From positions 62,001 to 126,000 of the forward strand of contig JAJFHA010000015.1 in NCBI GenBank assembly GCA_021775875.1: 64,000 nucleotides of DNA. Reading direction: 5' to 3'. The notes under the pieces were generated by a model, which was given only the letters and a program-made list of their open reading frames with translations, did not search any database and was not told where the DNA came from. Below, in pieces: positions 45,453-53,723 of this stretch. How positions within the stretch are numbered: position 1 is the first letter of the stretch; every line of letters begins with the position of its first letter. The stretch comes from Hyphomicrobiales bacterium (lineage in GTDB: Bacteria > Pseudomonadota > Alphaproteobacteria > Rhizobiales > NORP267). The position numbers were made by a program, and so were the translations under genes.

Positions 45453-46859
45453 ATGGCTGGACCACGTACACTTTACGACAAAATCTGGAGCGACCATCTG
45501 GTTCGCGAAGATGAAGACGGCTCCGCGCTGATCTATATTGATCGCCATCTGATCCACGAAGTTACCAGCCCGCAGGCTTTTGAAGGCCTTCGCATGGCTG
45601 GACGTAAAGTTCGCTGCCCGGAAAAAACCCTTGCCGTTGTCGATCACAATATCCCGACGCTGGATCGCAGCCAGGGGATTTCCGATCCTGAATCCGCTTT
45701 GCAGATCGAAACGCTGGCAAAAAATTGCGCTGATTTCGGTGTCGAATATTTTGATGAATCAGATGAACGCCAAGGCGTCGTTCATGTGATCGGCCCGGAA
45801 CAGGGATTTACGTTACCTGGAACAACCATCGTTTGTGGCGACAGCCATACCGCGACCCACGGTGCGTTTGGCGCGTTGGCAATGGGCATCGGCACCTCTG
45901 AAGTGGAGCATGTGCTGGCGACCCAGACGCTTATCGGCAGAAAAGAAAAAAACATGCGGATCGTCGTCGATGGCGAATTGCCTGACGGCGTTGGCGCCAA
46001 GGATATTATCCTGTCGATCATCGGCGAAATCGGTACCGCTGGCGGCACCGGCAAGGTGATCGAATATGCTGGCTCCGCGATCAGATCACTTTCCATGGAA
46101 GGCCGCATGACGGTTTGCAATATGTCGATTGAGGGCGGTGCCCGGGCCGGGATGATTGCACCGGATGAGACAACCTACGAGTATTTCAGAGGCCGTCCGC
46201 GCGCGCCACAGGGTGCCGAATTTGATTCTGCTGTTGAATATTGGAAAACGCTTTGCACCGATGATGGCGCCGAGTTTGAGAGTGAAATCCGCCTTGATGC
46301 TTCCAAATTACCGCCGATTGTGACCTGGGGCACCAGCCCTGAAAATGTGGTTTCGATCCTGGGTCAGGTTCCTGACCCGACAAAAATCGCAGATGAAGCC
46401 CGCCGCCGGGCCATGCAACGGGCATTGGCTTATATGGATCTGGCACCTGGCACCAACATGGTCGATGTTGAAATTGACCGCGCCTTTATCGGCTCCTGCA
46501 CCAACGGGCGGATCGAAGACATGCGTGCGGCGGCCGCAATTGTAGCTGGCAAAAAGGTAAGCGACCGGGTCAACGCGCTCGTCGTACCAGGCTCAGGCCT
46601 TGTTAAGGCACAAGCCGAAGCTGAGGGCCTCGACAAGATTTTCACGACGGCCGGATTTGAATGGCGGGAGCCCGGATGTTCCATGTGCCTTGCCATGAAT
46701 GACGACAAGCTCAAGCCCGGCGAGCGGTGCGCTTCAACCTCGAACCGGAATTTTGAAGGCCGTCAGGGCTATCGCGGACGCACCCATCTGGTGTCACCTG
46801 CCATGGCGGCGGCTGCTGCAATTGCCGGGCATTTTGTCGATATCCGGGATTGGAACTAG
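45453..46859 (+). CDS. leuC: 3-isopropylmalate dehydratase large subunit
   Basis: A 468-residue aconitase-family protein of leucine synthesis, which isomerises 2- to 3-isopropylmalate with LeuD. The [4Fe-4S] ligands are in [12 protein letters not shown] and [13 protein letters not shown]. The blocks [19 protein letters not shown] and [12 protein letters not shown] are intact. It starts a run leuC-(small gene)-leuD-leuB-hydratase on the plus strand. leuA is not in the window. Confidence 0.97.
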   Translation: MAGPRTLYDKIWSDHLVREDEDGSALIYIDRHLIHEVTSPQAFEGLRMAGRKVRCPEKTLAVVDHNIPTLDRSQGISDPESALQIETLAKNCADFGVEYFDESDERQGVVHVIGPEQGFTLPGTTIVCGDSHTATHGAFGALAMGIGTSEVEHVLATQTLIGRKEKNMRIVVDGELPDGVGAKDIILSIIGEIGTAGGTGKVIEYAGSAIRSLSMEGRMTVCNMSIEGGARAGMIAPDETTYEYFRGRPRAPQGAEFDSAVEYWKTLCTDDGAEFESEIRLDASKLPPIVTWGTSPENVVSILGQVPDPTKIADEARRRAMQRALAYMDLAPGTNMVDVEIDRAFIGSCTNGRIEDMRAAAAIVAGKKVSDRVNALVVPGSGLVKAQAEAEGLDKIFTTAGFEWREPGCSMCLAMNDDKLKPGERCASTSNRNFEGRQGYRGRTHLVSPAMAAAAAIAGHFVDIRDWN

Positions 46860-46878
46860 ACAAATACAGGCGGATTGC

Positions 46879-47139
46879 ATGACGGATCAGCGCGAAGGGA
46901 TAAATAAGGAACGCCAACGCCGGGCGTTGCGCGACCTTGACCGGGTCACGGAGCAATCCGAGACCATCGGGACCAGCCAGTTTTCACGCTCCGCCAACCG
47001 CGCCCGCGACCATTTGATGGGTGTCGAGGATAGCGCCTCTGACCCAACTGAAATTTGGGGAAAACGGATCGGGCGGTTGCTGGGGCTGGCCTTTGTAATT
47101 GGTTTGGCGGTACATCTTTATCTGAAATATGTGGCTTGA
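46879..47139 (+). CDS. Small single-span membrane protein between leuC and leuD
   Basis: An 86-residue protein. The first 60 residues are highly charged ([20 protein letters not shown]) and probably cytoplasmic. The C-terminus is one membrane span ([23 protein letters not shown]), giving a tail-anchored layout. I do not know the family. It begins about 20 bases after leuC and ends 15 bases before leuD, so it is within the leu unit; its codon use resembles its neighbours, which supports a real gene. The upstream extension of the frame inside leuC is a shadow. Confidence 0.65.
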   Translation: MTDQREGINKERQRRALRDLDRVTEQSETIGTSQFSRSANRARDHLMGVEDSASDPTEIWGKRIGRLLGLAFVIGLAVHLYLKYVA

Positions 47140-47153
47140 ACGGGATAGAAAAA

Positions 47154-47759
47154 ATGGAAAAATTCAAGACCCTTAGCGGCGTCGCAGCGCCCCTCGAGAT
47201 CATGAATATCGATACCGACATGATCATCCCGAAACAATATCTGAAAACCATTGCCCGGACCGGCCTTGGCAAAGGGTTGTTCTCGGAATTGCGCTACGAT
47301 GATGACGGCAACGACGTGCCGGATTTTGTGCTCAACCAACCGGCCTACAAGAATGCAAAAATTCTGGTTGCGGGTGATAATTTCGGCTGCGGATCAAGCC
47401 GCGAACATGCGCCCTGGGCGTTGAAGGATTTTGGTATCCGCTGCATCATCTCAACGTCGTTTGCGGATATTTTTTACAATAACTGCTTCAAGAATTCGGT
47501 GCTGCCTATCCAGCTACCCCAGGAAGATGTCGACAAGTTGATGGATGACGCAAATCGCGGTGCCAACGCCATTGTCTCGATTGATCTGGAAGCCCAGGAA
47601 ATTCGTGGCCCTGATGGCGGGGTGATTCATTTTGATATCGATCCGTTCCGCAAACATTGCCTGCTGAACGGTCTCGACGATATCGGGCTGACGCTGGAAG
47701 AAGCGGACAGCATCGATAGTTTTGAAAAAACGGCCAGCGCGGAACGTCCCTGGCTGTAA
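47154..47759 (+). CDS. leuD: 3-isopropylmalate dehydratase small subunit
   Basis: A 201-residue LeuD, the swivelling domain partner of LeuC. Signatures are [22 protein letters not shown], the substrate-binding loop [20 protein letters not shown], and [20 protein letters not shown]. The start is at 47154. Length and blocks are typical. leuB follows after 28 bases. Confidence 0.97.
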   Translation: MEKFKTLSGVAAPLEIMNIDTDMIIPKQYLKTIARTGLGKGLFSELRYDDDGNDVPDFVLNQPAYKNAKILVAGDNFGCGSSREHAPWALKDFGIRCIISTSFADIFYNNCFKNSVLPIQLPQEDVDKLMDDANRGANAIVSIDLEAQEIRGPDGGVIHFDIDPFRKHCLLNGLDDIGLTLEEADSIDSFEKTASAERPWL

Positions 47760-47787
47760 ACAATAAAATCAATTGAGGTAATAATCT

Positions 47788-48897
47788 GTGACAACTTTTA
47801 ATCTGCTTTTGCTTCCCGGTGACGGTATTGGCCCTGAAGTTATGGGTGAAACCCGTCGTCTGATCTCCTGGCTCAACGAGAATGGCGATGACCGGTTCGA
47901 GGTGCAGGAAGGCCTTGTTGGCGGCTCTTGCTTTGATGCCCATGGAATATCCATTCAGGATGAGACGGTAGACGCCGCGCAAAAGGCCGACGCCGTTCTG
48001 TTTGGTGCCGTTGGCGGACCGAAATGGGATGACGTTGATTATGACGTGCGCCCGGAAGCTGGTCTGTTGCGCTTGCGCAAAGACCTTGAATTATTTGCCA
48101 ATCTGCGCCCGGCCATTTGCTATCCGGCGCTTGCAGACGCCTCTTCGCTTAAGCGTGAGCTTGTCGAGGGGCTGGATATCCTGATCGTGCGCGAACTCAC
48201 CGGCGGGGTTTATTTCGGCGAACCGAAAACCATCACTGATATTGGCAACGGCCAGAAACGGGCGATTGATACGCAGGTTTATGATACCTACGAGATCGAG
48301 CGGATTTCGCGGGTGGCTTTTGATCTGGCGAAAAAGCGCCGCAACAAAGTGTCCAGCTCTGAAAAACGCAACGTTATGAAATCCGGTGTGCTCTGGAACG
48401 AAGTGGTGACGCAGGTCCACGCAAAAGAATTTGCCGACGTCGAACTTGAACATGTGCTGGCGGATAATTGCGGCATGCAGCTGGTGCGCAACCCGAAACA
48501 ATATGATGTGATTGTCACCGATAATCTGTTTGGCGACATGCTGTCCGATATTGCCGCCATGCTGACCGGGTCGCTTGGTATGCTGCCGTCGGCGTCGCTT
48601 GGTGCGGCGGACGCGAAAACCGGAAAACGCAAATCTCTTTATGAACCGGTTCACGGATCAGCGCCGGATATTGCAGGGCAAGGCCTCGCAAACCCGATTG
48701 CGATGATCGGGTCGTTTGCGATGGCGCTGCGCTATTCGCTCAACCGGGTTGAACTGGCTGACAGAATCGAAGCGGCAATTGCTTCAGTGCTTGATGATGG
48801 GCTACGCACCGCTGACATCATGCAGGACGGCATGCGCCAGGTATCTACCAGTGAAATGGGTGACGCCATTATCGAGGCCCTTGGCACTGAGGGCTGA
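47788..48897 (+). CDS. leuB: 3-isopropylmalate dehydrogenase
   Basis: A 369-residue decarboxylating dehydrogenase that completes the leucine pathway step before transamination. Family blocks are [37 protein letters not shown], the metal-binding [22 protein letters not shown] and the NAD-specific [18 protein letters not shown]. The start is GTG at 47788 with TGAGG upstream. The next gene begins 5 bases after its stop, so the two are co-transcribed. Confidence 0.97.
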   Translation: MTTFNLLLLPGDGIGPEVMGETRRLISWLNENGDDRFEVQEGLVGGSCFDAHGISIQDETVDAAQKADAVLFGAVGGPKWDDVDYDVRPEAGLLRLRKDLELFANLRPAICYPALADASSLKRELVEGLDILIVRELTGGVYFGEPKTITDIGNGQKRAIDTQVYDTYEIERISRVAFDLAKKRRNKVSSSEKRNVMKSGVLWNEVVTQVHAKEFADVELEHVLADNCGMQLVRNPKQYDVIVTDNLFGDMLSDIAAMLTGSLGMLPSASLGAADAKTGKRKSLYEPVHGSAPDIAGQGLANPIAMIGSFAMALRYSLNRVELADRIEAAIASVLDDGLRTADIMQDGMRQVSTSEMGDAIIEALGTEG

Positions 48898-48902
48898 TCA
48901 CC

Positions 48903-49691
48903 ATGACCGGACCTACGGAATTTGACGCGAATGCCGCTGCCCAACATCTGTTGGATGGCCATCGAGACAAAACCGTCTTCAAGCCGTTTGCCGCTGAATT
49001 CGGGATCGACGATCTGGACAAGGCCTATACGGTCCAGGATTTGTTTGTCGCAGGCACGGGTCTGGCAAGAGCCGGGTACAAGATCGGCCTGACATCGAAA
49101 AAAATGCAGGCCATGGTCAATATCGACCAGCCGATTGGCGGCGTGGTTTTTGCCGACCGGGTGACGCAGACACCGGCCAAACTTTCGGGTGCCGATTTTG
49201 GTCGCCTTGGTCTGGAGTTTGAAATTGCAGTTCGGTTGGGTCGCGATATCAACGCTGGTAATTTGCCGAAAGACCGCGATGGAATTGCGGCATTTGTCGA
49301 AGCCGTTGGCCCGGCATTTGAAGTTATCGAAGACCGGAGTGCGGATTATTCCGATCTGGATATTTTCTCGATCCTTGCTGACAATAGCTGGAACTGGGGC
49401 GCGGTGCTTGGCGAGATGAAACCGTATGACGGTGATCTCGCAGCGGTGCGCGGCGTGCTCACGATCAACGGCGAAATAGTCGGTGAGGGGGTTGGCGGAG
49501 ATGTACTCGGCCATCCATTCGAGCCGCTTTTATGGCTGGCACGACATCTGGTGAAACGCGGCGGAGGTTTGAAAGCAGGCGATCTGGTTCTGACCGGTAG
49601 CCTGTTGCAATCGCGGTTTCCGAACCCCGGTGATGTCTATGAGTTTGACGTTGAAGAATTGGGTGGTGTGAAGGTGTCGATTACCAGCTAA
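48903..49691 (+). CDS. 2-keto-4-pentenoate hydratase-like (FAH superfamily) protein
   Basis: A 262-residue protein of the hydratase/decarboxylase branch of the fumarylacetoacetate hydrolase superfamily. Seen are YKIGLTSKKMQAMVNIDQPIGGVVFADR near residue 60, EFEIAVRLGRDI with the metal-binding Glu pair, AFEVIEDRSADYS, and GDLVLTGSLLQSRFPNPGD near the end. Relatives act on 2-oxo-4-pentenoate or 4-oxalocrotonate in meta-cleavage pathways, but no such pathway is nearby and it is tied to leuB by a 5-base gap. The actual substrate is unknown. Confidence 0.85.
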   Translation: MTGPTEFDANAAAQHLLDGHRDKTVFKPFAAEFGIDDLDKAYTVQDLFVAGTGLARAGYKIGLTSKKMQAMVNIDQPIGGVVFADRVTQTPAKLSGADFGRLGLEFEIAVRLGRDINAGNLPKDRDGIAAFVEAVGPAFEVIEDRSADYSDLDIFSILADNSWNWGAVLGEMKPYDGDLAAVRGVLTINGEIVGEGVGGDVLGHPFEPLLWLARHLVKRGGGLKAGDLVLTGSLLQSRFPNPGDVYEFDVEELGGVKVSITS

Positions 49692-49851
49692 TTCTGCCCG
49701 GTCAGGACCGGTGTTACGGAATCAATCTGGAATTAGAATAGTTATAAACTATTGATATAATTGATTTTTATTAGATCAATTCGTATTACTTGAACCAGTG
49801 ATTGGCTTGGCGGCATCTGGCGTGCCAGGCGTATAGTTCAGGAGAAACCCG

Positions 49852-50169
49852 ATGACACATACTGCTTTGCCTTCCCTGTTTCTGTCAACTGCATTGGTTT
49901 GTGTGAGCGCCTTGCCTGCTGTTGCCGAAGATTGCGCGTTCGACTATGAGATTTTTGAATATTCGGTTTCCCACATAGATATGGAAGAATGCCCGGATGT
50001 GGCTATGGCCGAAACCGCCTTTTGCCGGGCCAATATTGGTGGTGAGGATATCCACGTCTATTATTTTTCAAATGACGGCGGGCGGTGCCTGCTGAAAGTG
50101 GAATCGTACGGCGAGGGTGAATATTCGCTGACTTTCCCGCCGCAGGAGAAAGAAGACCGGTCCGACTAA
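49852..50169 (+). CDS. Small secreted cysteine-containing protein
   Basis: A 105-residue protein with a signal peptide (LPSLFLSTALVCVSALPAVAE, cleavage near residue 25). The acidic mature domain of about 80 residues has four cysteines (EDC, EEC, AFC, GRC), enough for two disulfides. The family is not recognised, though the pattern of small acidic Cys-rich exported proteins is common in marine alphaproteobacteria. It stands alone between an AT-rich gap and the asd leader region. Confidence 0.65.
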   Translation: MTHTALPSLFLSTALVCVSALPAVAEDCAFDYEIFEYSVSHIDMEECPDVAMAETAFCRANIGGEDIHVYYFSNDGGRCLLKVESYGEGEYSLTFPPQEKEDRSD

Positions 50170-50191
50170 GCTGATCGCCATCCACTATTTA

Positions 50192-50197
50192 TTGACA
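50192..50197 (+). promoter_or_regulatory. Promoter -35-like element of the asd leader
   Basis: A perfect TTGACA lies 76 bases before the leader mini-ORF. No convincing -10 hexamer is seen at 16-18 bases (TTCCTC at 17), so this is only a plausible transcription start region. Confidence 0.35.
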
Positions 50198-50267
50198 AAT
50201 GCGCGGGCATGGTGTTCCTCACGCCTGTGTTTCCAGTAAGCACATTCAGCAGGAGCCTGTCAGGTCG

Positions 50268-50327
50268 ATGACTAGTACGACAATTACAATTATGACACCG
50301 AAACGCACGGTTAAAACCGGCGCGTAA
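50268..50327 (+). CDS. Candidate Thr/Ile-rich attenuator leader peptide upstream of asd
   Basis: A 19-codon frame encoding MTSTTITIMTPKRTVKTGA, with seven Thr, two Ile and one internal Met codon. It resembles the E. coli thr operon leader (STTITTTITI). AGGAG lies 12 bases upstream of the ATG. The stop is 90 bases before the asd ATG. Two mutually exclusive hairpins (50336-50364 and 50345-50369) follow. Asd feeds threonine, isoleucine, methionine and lysine synthesis, so regulation by charged tRNA-Thr/Ile would make sense. No T-tract follows the hairpins, so termination may be Rho-type or control may be translational. Confidence 0.55.
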   Translation: MTSTTITIMTPKRTVKTGA

Positions 50328-50335
50328 GCCCTGCA

Positions 50336-50369
50336 TTCCCCGCATCTTCTTCCCGGCGGGGGAAGGAGG
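50336..50369 (+). promoter_or_regulatory. Competing hairpins between the leader peptide and asd
   Basis: One fold pairs TTCCCCGC (50336-50343) with GC-GGGGAA (50356-50364, one bulged G). The other pairs TCTTCTTCCC (50345-50354) with GGGAAGGAGG (50360-50369), allowing G-T pairs. The two cannot coexist. The second hides a GGAAGGAGG purine tract. Confidence 0.45.
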
Positions 50370-50416
50370 TGAAACTCAGATCAAACGGGGAGAAAATTGA
50401 ATTCAGGAGAATAACC

Positions 50417-51445
50417 ATGAGCTACAGGATCGCCGTTGCCGGTGCGACCGGAAATGTGGGACAGGAAATGCTCGCCATTCTGGAAGAGCGCCTATTCCCG
50501 GCATCTGAAGTTATCCCGTTGGCATCCAGCCGCTCGGTTGGCCGCGATGTTTCATACGGCGACCGGATTTTGAAATGCAAGGATCTGGCGAATTTCGATT
50601 TCACAGGCGTTGATTTATGCCTGATGTCAGCCGGTGGCGATGTCTCCAGGGAATGGTCGCCGAAAATTGCCGCCAAGGGCTGCGTCGTAATCGATAATTC
50701 GTCGGCCTTTCGCTACGAAGCGGACGTGCCGCTGGTGGTTCCGGAAGTGAATGCGTCTGACGTTGACGGTTTCGCCCAGCGCAATATTATCGCCAACCCG
50801 AATTGCTCGACCGCCCAGCTTGTTGTGGCGCTAAAGCCGCTGCATGACGCCTTCGGGATCAAGCGGGTGGTGGTCTCCACTTATCAATCCGTGTCGGGGG
50901 CCGGCAAGGAAGCGATTGATGAATTGTGGAACCAGACCAAGGGTATTTTCGTCACCGATATGCCAACGCCGAAAGTGTTTCCGCGGCAAATTGCATTCAA
51001 CGTAATCCCGCATATCGATACGTTCATGGAGGACGGCACGACGCGGGAAGAATGGAAAATGGTCGCCGAGACCAAAAAAATTCTTGATCCGAAAATCAAG
51101 CTGACTGCGACCTGCGTCCGGGTGCCGGTTTTCGTTGGTCATTCAGAAGCGATCAATATCGAGTTCGAAAAGCCGGTTAATGTTGAAGAAGCGCGAAACG
51201 TGTTGCGCGAAGCACCGGGCTGTATGGTGATCGACAAGCATATTGACGGCGGCTATGTAACGCCGATTGAATGCGTTGGTGATTTCGCCACTTTCATTTC
51301 CCGGATCAGGGAAGATATCACAGTCGAGAATGGTCTCAATATCTGGGTGGTATCCGACAATCTTCGCAAGGGCGCGGCGTTGAATACGGTGCAGATTGCG
51401 GAAACCATGATCAATCGCGGGTTGCTGAAGCCAAAAGCTGCTTAA
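50417..51445 (+). CDS. asd: Aspartate-semialdehyde dehydrogenase
   Basis: A 342-residue NADP-dependent enzyme that reduces aspartyl phosphate to aspartate semialdehyde, the branch point for Lys, Met, Thr and diaminopimelate. The nucleotide motif is GATGNVGQEM, the catalytic Cys is Cys130 (NPNCSTAQL), and the acid-base His lies in VPVFVGHSEAINIEFE. The start at 50417 has AGGAG 7 bases upstream. The last 27 codons plus stop are repeated about 1 kb downstream with synonymous differences only, which marks the junction of an inserted segment. Confidence 0.97.
   Translation: MSYRIAVAGATGNVGQEMLAILEERLFPASEVIPLASSRSVGRDVSYGDRILKCKDLANFDFTGVDLCLMSAGGDVSREWSPKIAAKGCVVIDNSSAFRYEADVPLVVPEVNASDVDGFAQRNIIANPNCSTAQLVVALKPLHDAFGIKRVVVSTYQSVSGAGKEAIDELWNQTKGIFVTDMPTPKVFPRQIAFNVIPHIDTFMEDGTTREEWKMVAETKKILDPKIKLTATCVRVPVFVGHSEAINIEFEKPVNVEEARNVLREAPGCMVIDKHIDGGYVTPIECVGDFATFISRIREDITVENGLNIWVVSDNLRKGAALNTVQIAETMINRGLLKPKAA
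51362..51445 (+). repeat. Direct repeat copy A: functional 3' end of asd
   Basis: These 84 bases are the last 27 codons plus stop of the intact asd. They match copy B (52390-52473) at 75 of 84 positions. All nine differences leave the amino acid unchanged (for example CGC/CGT, GTG/GTC, CTG/TTG). Confidence 0.95.
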
Positions 51446-52389
51446 GAGACTTATTGCAGCAATTGTCTTATCTCAAAGTAAATCTAGCTACCTACCGTAT
51501 GAAAAATTTTTTGGAATCGTGCTAGATGGGTGGTTATGCCTGAAGAATTGCAAACCCCGAAACTGATCGCTTCTTTTTCCTGGATCTGGAGGCACCCTGT
51601 TCTGACTGGATTTGCGGTCATTGTGCCAATCGCATATGCCGCGTTTTCAGCTCTGAAAGATACGTTTGATTTCTATTTTTGGGCACAGACAAACTGGGAC
51701 TGGATAGTTAATCTTTCAAATTCTCAATATTTTGATTGGGTAGTAGTAGCTAGCCTGTTTCTTTTAATTTTTCTTCTGATTGGAAGGGCAGCTAAGAAAG
51801 ACCAGTTAGAAGCGCAGAAAATCATTACACGGAACAAAGTTCATGCTGCAGAGCGATTGCAAATTGAATCAATGGCGAATGCACGATTTGATAATCTTAC
51901 AGTGAGGTTGGCCAAAATTGGTGAGTTGTGGACATTGGATAGGAGATTAGCTGATTTAAGAGAGCAAAGGATGGCACAAGATCGGGCAGGAAAAAAAATT
52001 GTTCAAAACCTTCTAGATAGAGCTATGGCACCTGATACCCGTGATATTGCCGGGGCCTTAACAATGGAGATGGGGGATTATAAATTTTTCAGTGAAAAGG
52101 CGTTGGATCTAGTTGAGGAGTGTTTGAAGGAATTGGATCCAGGGTGGAGCAGGGAAGTCAAAGTGGATGATTTTCCTCCGCCAGAAACGGATTTAAAACA
52201 GATTGAGAAGTGCGGCAGATGGCGTGACGTTTATATTCAACATCAGGCTTATGTTCGGAAGTTGATATTTGACCTAGATAAAGCCATCGAATTGACCCAC
52301 AGAAAATGCGTAGAAACAAAGAGGGATGCAGAAGCTTTGTTCGAGGGTTAAGTATGAAACGAAAATCAAATTAAATTTGAAAATTTATC
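51446..52389. mobile_element. Inserted AT-rich segment between two asd 3' ends
   Basis: A segment of about 0.94 kb bounded by direct repeats of the asd 3' end. It carries a single gene and no integrase or transposase. Two 60-base lines counted inside it have 38-42% GC, against about 60% in a neighbouring line. The structure resembles a small integrative element or a site-specific cargo exchange that rebuilds the target gene's end, but the recombination mechanism is inferred. Confidence 0.7.
51536..52351 (+). CDS. Orphan membrane-anchored protein carried by the asd insertion
   Basis: A 271-residue protein (or 273 from GTG 51530). Two membrane spans lie near the N-terminus, about residues 21-40 (PVLTGFAVIVPIAYAAFSAL) and 66-83 (YFDWVVVASLFLLIFLLIG). 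About 185 residues of charged, mostly helical sequence follow and should face the cytoplasm, including likely coiled-coil parts (RRLADLREQRMAQDRAGKK and the C-terminal DLDKAIELTHRKCVETKRD). I recognise no catalytic motif or family. Its AT-rich codons differ sharply from its neighbours, a sign of transfer. As sole cargo of an insertion it may be an accessory trait such as defence or an immunity function, which is speculation. Confidence 0.75.
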   Translation: MPEELQTPKLIASFSWIWRHPVLTGFAVIVPIAYAAFSALKDTFDFYFWAQTNWDWIVNLSNSQYFDWVVVASLFLLIFLLIGRAAKKDQLEAQKIITRNKVHAAERLQIESMANARFDNLTVRLAKIGELWTLDRRLADLREQRMAQDRAGKKIVQNLLDRAMAPDTRDIAGALTMEMGDYKFFSEKALDLVEECLKELDPGWSREVKVDDFPPPETDLKQIEKCGRWRDVYIQHQAYVRKLIFDLDKAIELTHRKCVETKRDAEALFEG

Positions 52390-52473
52390 CTACGTAAGGG
52401 CGCGGCGTTGAATACGGTCCAGATTGCCGAGACCATGATCAATCGCGGGTTGTTGAAACCGAAAGCTGCCTAA
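52390..52473 (+). pseudogene. Direct repeat copy B: detached asd 3' end remnant
   Basis: An 84-base fragment that reads as the last 27 Asd residues (LRKGAALNTVQ... KPKAA) and stop, with no gene body before it. It lies only 12 bases from the stop of the convergent SGNH-like gene, which suggests that this is the original position of the asd end before insertion. Nine synonymous differences from copy A point to a diverged donor allele rather than a simple tandem duplication. Confidence 0.9.
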
Positions 52474-52485
52474 AGGAAACGCGAC

Positions 52486-53712
52486 TTAGCGTACTTCCTC
52501 CACGATACGCTCTGCACCGTCACCGGTAAGTTTGCCCCATTCCTGCCTGAGCCATGTCATGAATTCGGGATTGTCTAAAGCCCATGCATCAATACCGTCG
52601 CGGGTATTGGTCAGATGGTCCACAATGTTGGCTTGGGTGGGACGGACGCCAAACCCGCCTGGAACCGGGTGAGGCAAGGGCTGGTCGAAAATTCGGGCAA
52701 GAATATTGTCGCCGACTGGGGTTATGTAATGAGAAGCCTCTGCATGCCATTGCATCATGGTGGAAGCTTCTTCTTCCGGAACAGATTCACTTGTAATGTT
52801 GTTTAGGTAGCCAAAATCCAAAAATTCAAATCTGCCTTCACCGTCTCCAAATTCAGCTGTGAGATCGGTCAGAAACCGTTTCATCTCTTCATAAGCTGGC
52901 CATGCGCCGGACAGCCGGTAATCCTGGAGACGGTAAATGTGAGCCGGTTGCAGAAAAATTGTAAACCGCACACCTGTCTCATGGAGCTGGCGTGCGGTTT
53001 CGCGCAGCCTGTCCAGTCGTTCAAAACGCTCATTCCGAGTGGTGATTTGCACTTGGGTCATGATGTTGAGCATGACAATCGTTGATCGCATGAATAGATC
53101 ATTCTGGTTGACGGGTATTGGTTCAACTTCTCTTGTTTGCGTAAAGCCATTTATTTTGTTGTCGAGTCTTTCATTCGACAGATATCTTGCCAGATATCTG
53201 AAAAGACCTGCTGTGGCATTTTCGGAAAACAGATATCGGACATATCCGGACAGGCGCGATTCTCCTGCGAAAACCGAGAATGGATAATCCGCCATATGCG
53301 GTTCCGGGGAATAAAAATAATCGAAATCTAGCCCCCAGATTATATGGCGGACACTCGGAACATTCGCTGCCGCGTAGCGTGCCATTTCTCCCAATTCATA
53401 CCCGCGCGCGCCGGGCACCGAGGCGTTGTAAACATTGTGTCCTTCCAGAAATGAAATGTCAGGGTTCAGGGTGGCATTGACCCGTGACGAACCGAGAAAC
53501 AATATTTCCGGCTGCAACTGAGTCAGGTACAATCCCTTGACGACCCGGTTACCTTGTGCGCCAAGGCGATACTGGTGACTATTGAAGCCGCTATCGGGGA
53601 GAAGTCGGGTGCCAAACAGGCCGTAAGGGTCGACAATAAGGGACAGGGAAACTTGCAAAAACACAAGCAGGCCGAGTATGGAAAACAGGATTTTTAGGTA
53701 GCGGCGCGCCAT
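52486..53712 (-). CDS. Membrane-anchored SGNH/AlgJ-like protein, partner of the MBOAT acyltransferase
   Basis: A 408-residue protein with an N-terminal signal anchor (LKILFSILGLLVFLQVSLSLIV) and a large periplasmic domain. ILFLGSSRVNATLNP near residue 75 resembles the nucleophile block of SGNH-like acetylation proteins, and the WHAEASHYITPVGDNIL segment near residue 340 would supply the distal His. Such proteins accept an acyl group passed through the membrane by an MBOAT and transfer it to a polysaccharide. It directly follows the MBOAT gene (11-base gap). The start at 53712 (MARRYLK) is chosen because the upstream part lies inside the MBOAT gene. Confidence 0.75.
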   Translation of the reverse strand: MARRYLKILFSILGLLVFLQVSLSLIVDPYGLFGTRLLPDSGFNSHQYRLGAQGNRVVKGLYLTQLQPEILFLGSSRVNATLNPDISFLEGHNVYNASVPGARGYELGEMARYAAANVPSVRHIIWGLDFDYFYSPEPHMADYPFSVFAGESRLSGYVRYLFSENATAGLFRYLARYLSNERLDNKINGFTQTREVEPIPVNQNDLFMRSTIVMLNIMTQVQITTRNERFERLDRLRETARQLHETGVRFTIFLQPAHIYRLQDYRLSGAWPAYEEMKRFLTDLTAEFGDGEGRFEFLDFGYLNNITSESVPEEEASTMMQWHAEASHYITPVGDNILARIFDQPLPHPVPGGFGVRPTQANIVDHLTNTRDGIDAWALDNPEFMTWLRQEWGKLTGDGAERIVEEVR

Positions 53713-53723
53713 TTGTTTGAACC

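Noticed and set aside
50369-50416. GTG at 50369 as the asd start
   Set aside because: The purine tract GGAAGGAGG runs directly into this GTG with no spacing, and the extra 16 residues are not part of the Asd fold. ATG 50417 has a well-placed AGGAG.
52390-52473. Copy B as the end of a second functional asd gene
   Set aside because: Upstream of it the frame is AT-rich insert sequence with stops and no Asd homology, so it is a remnant only.
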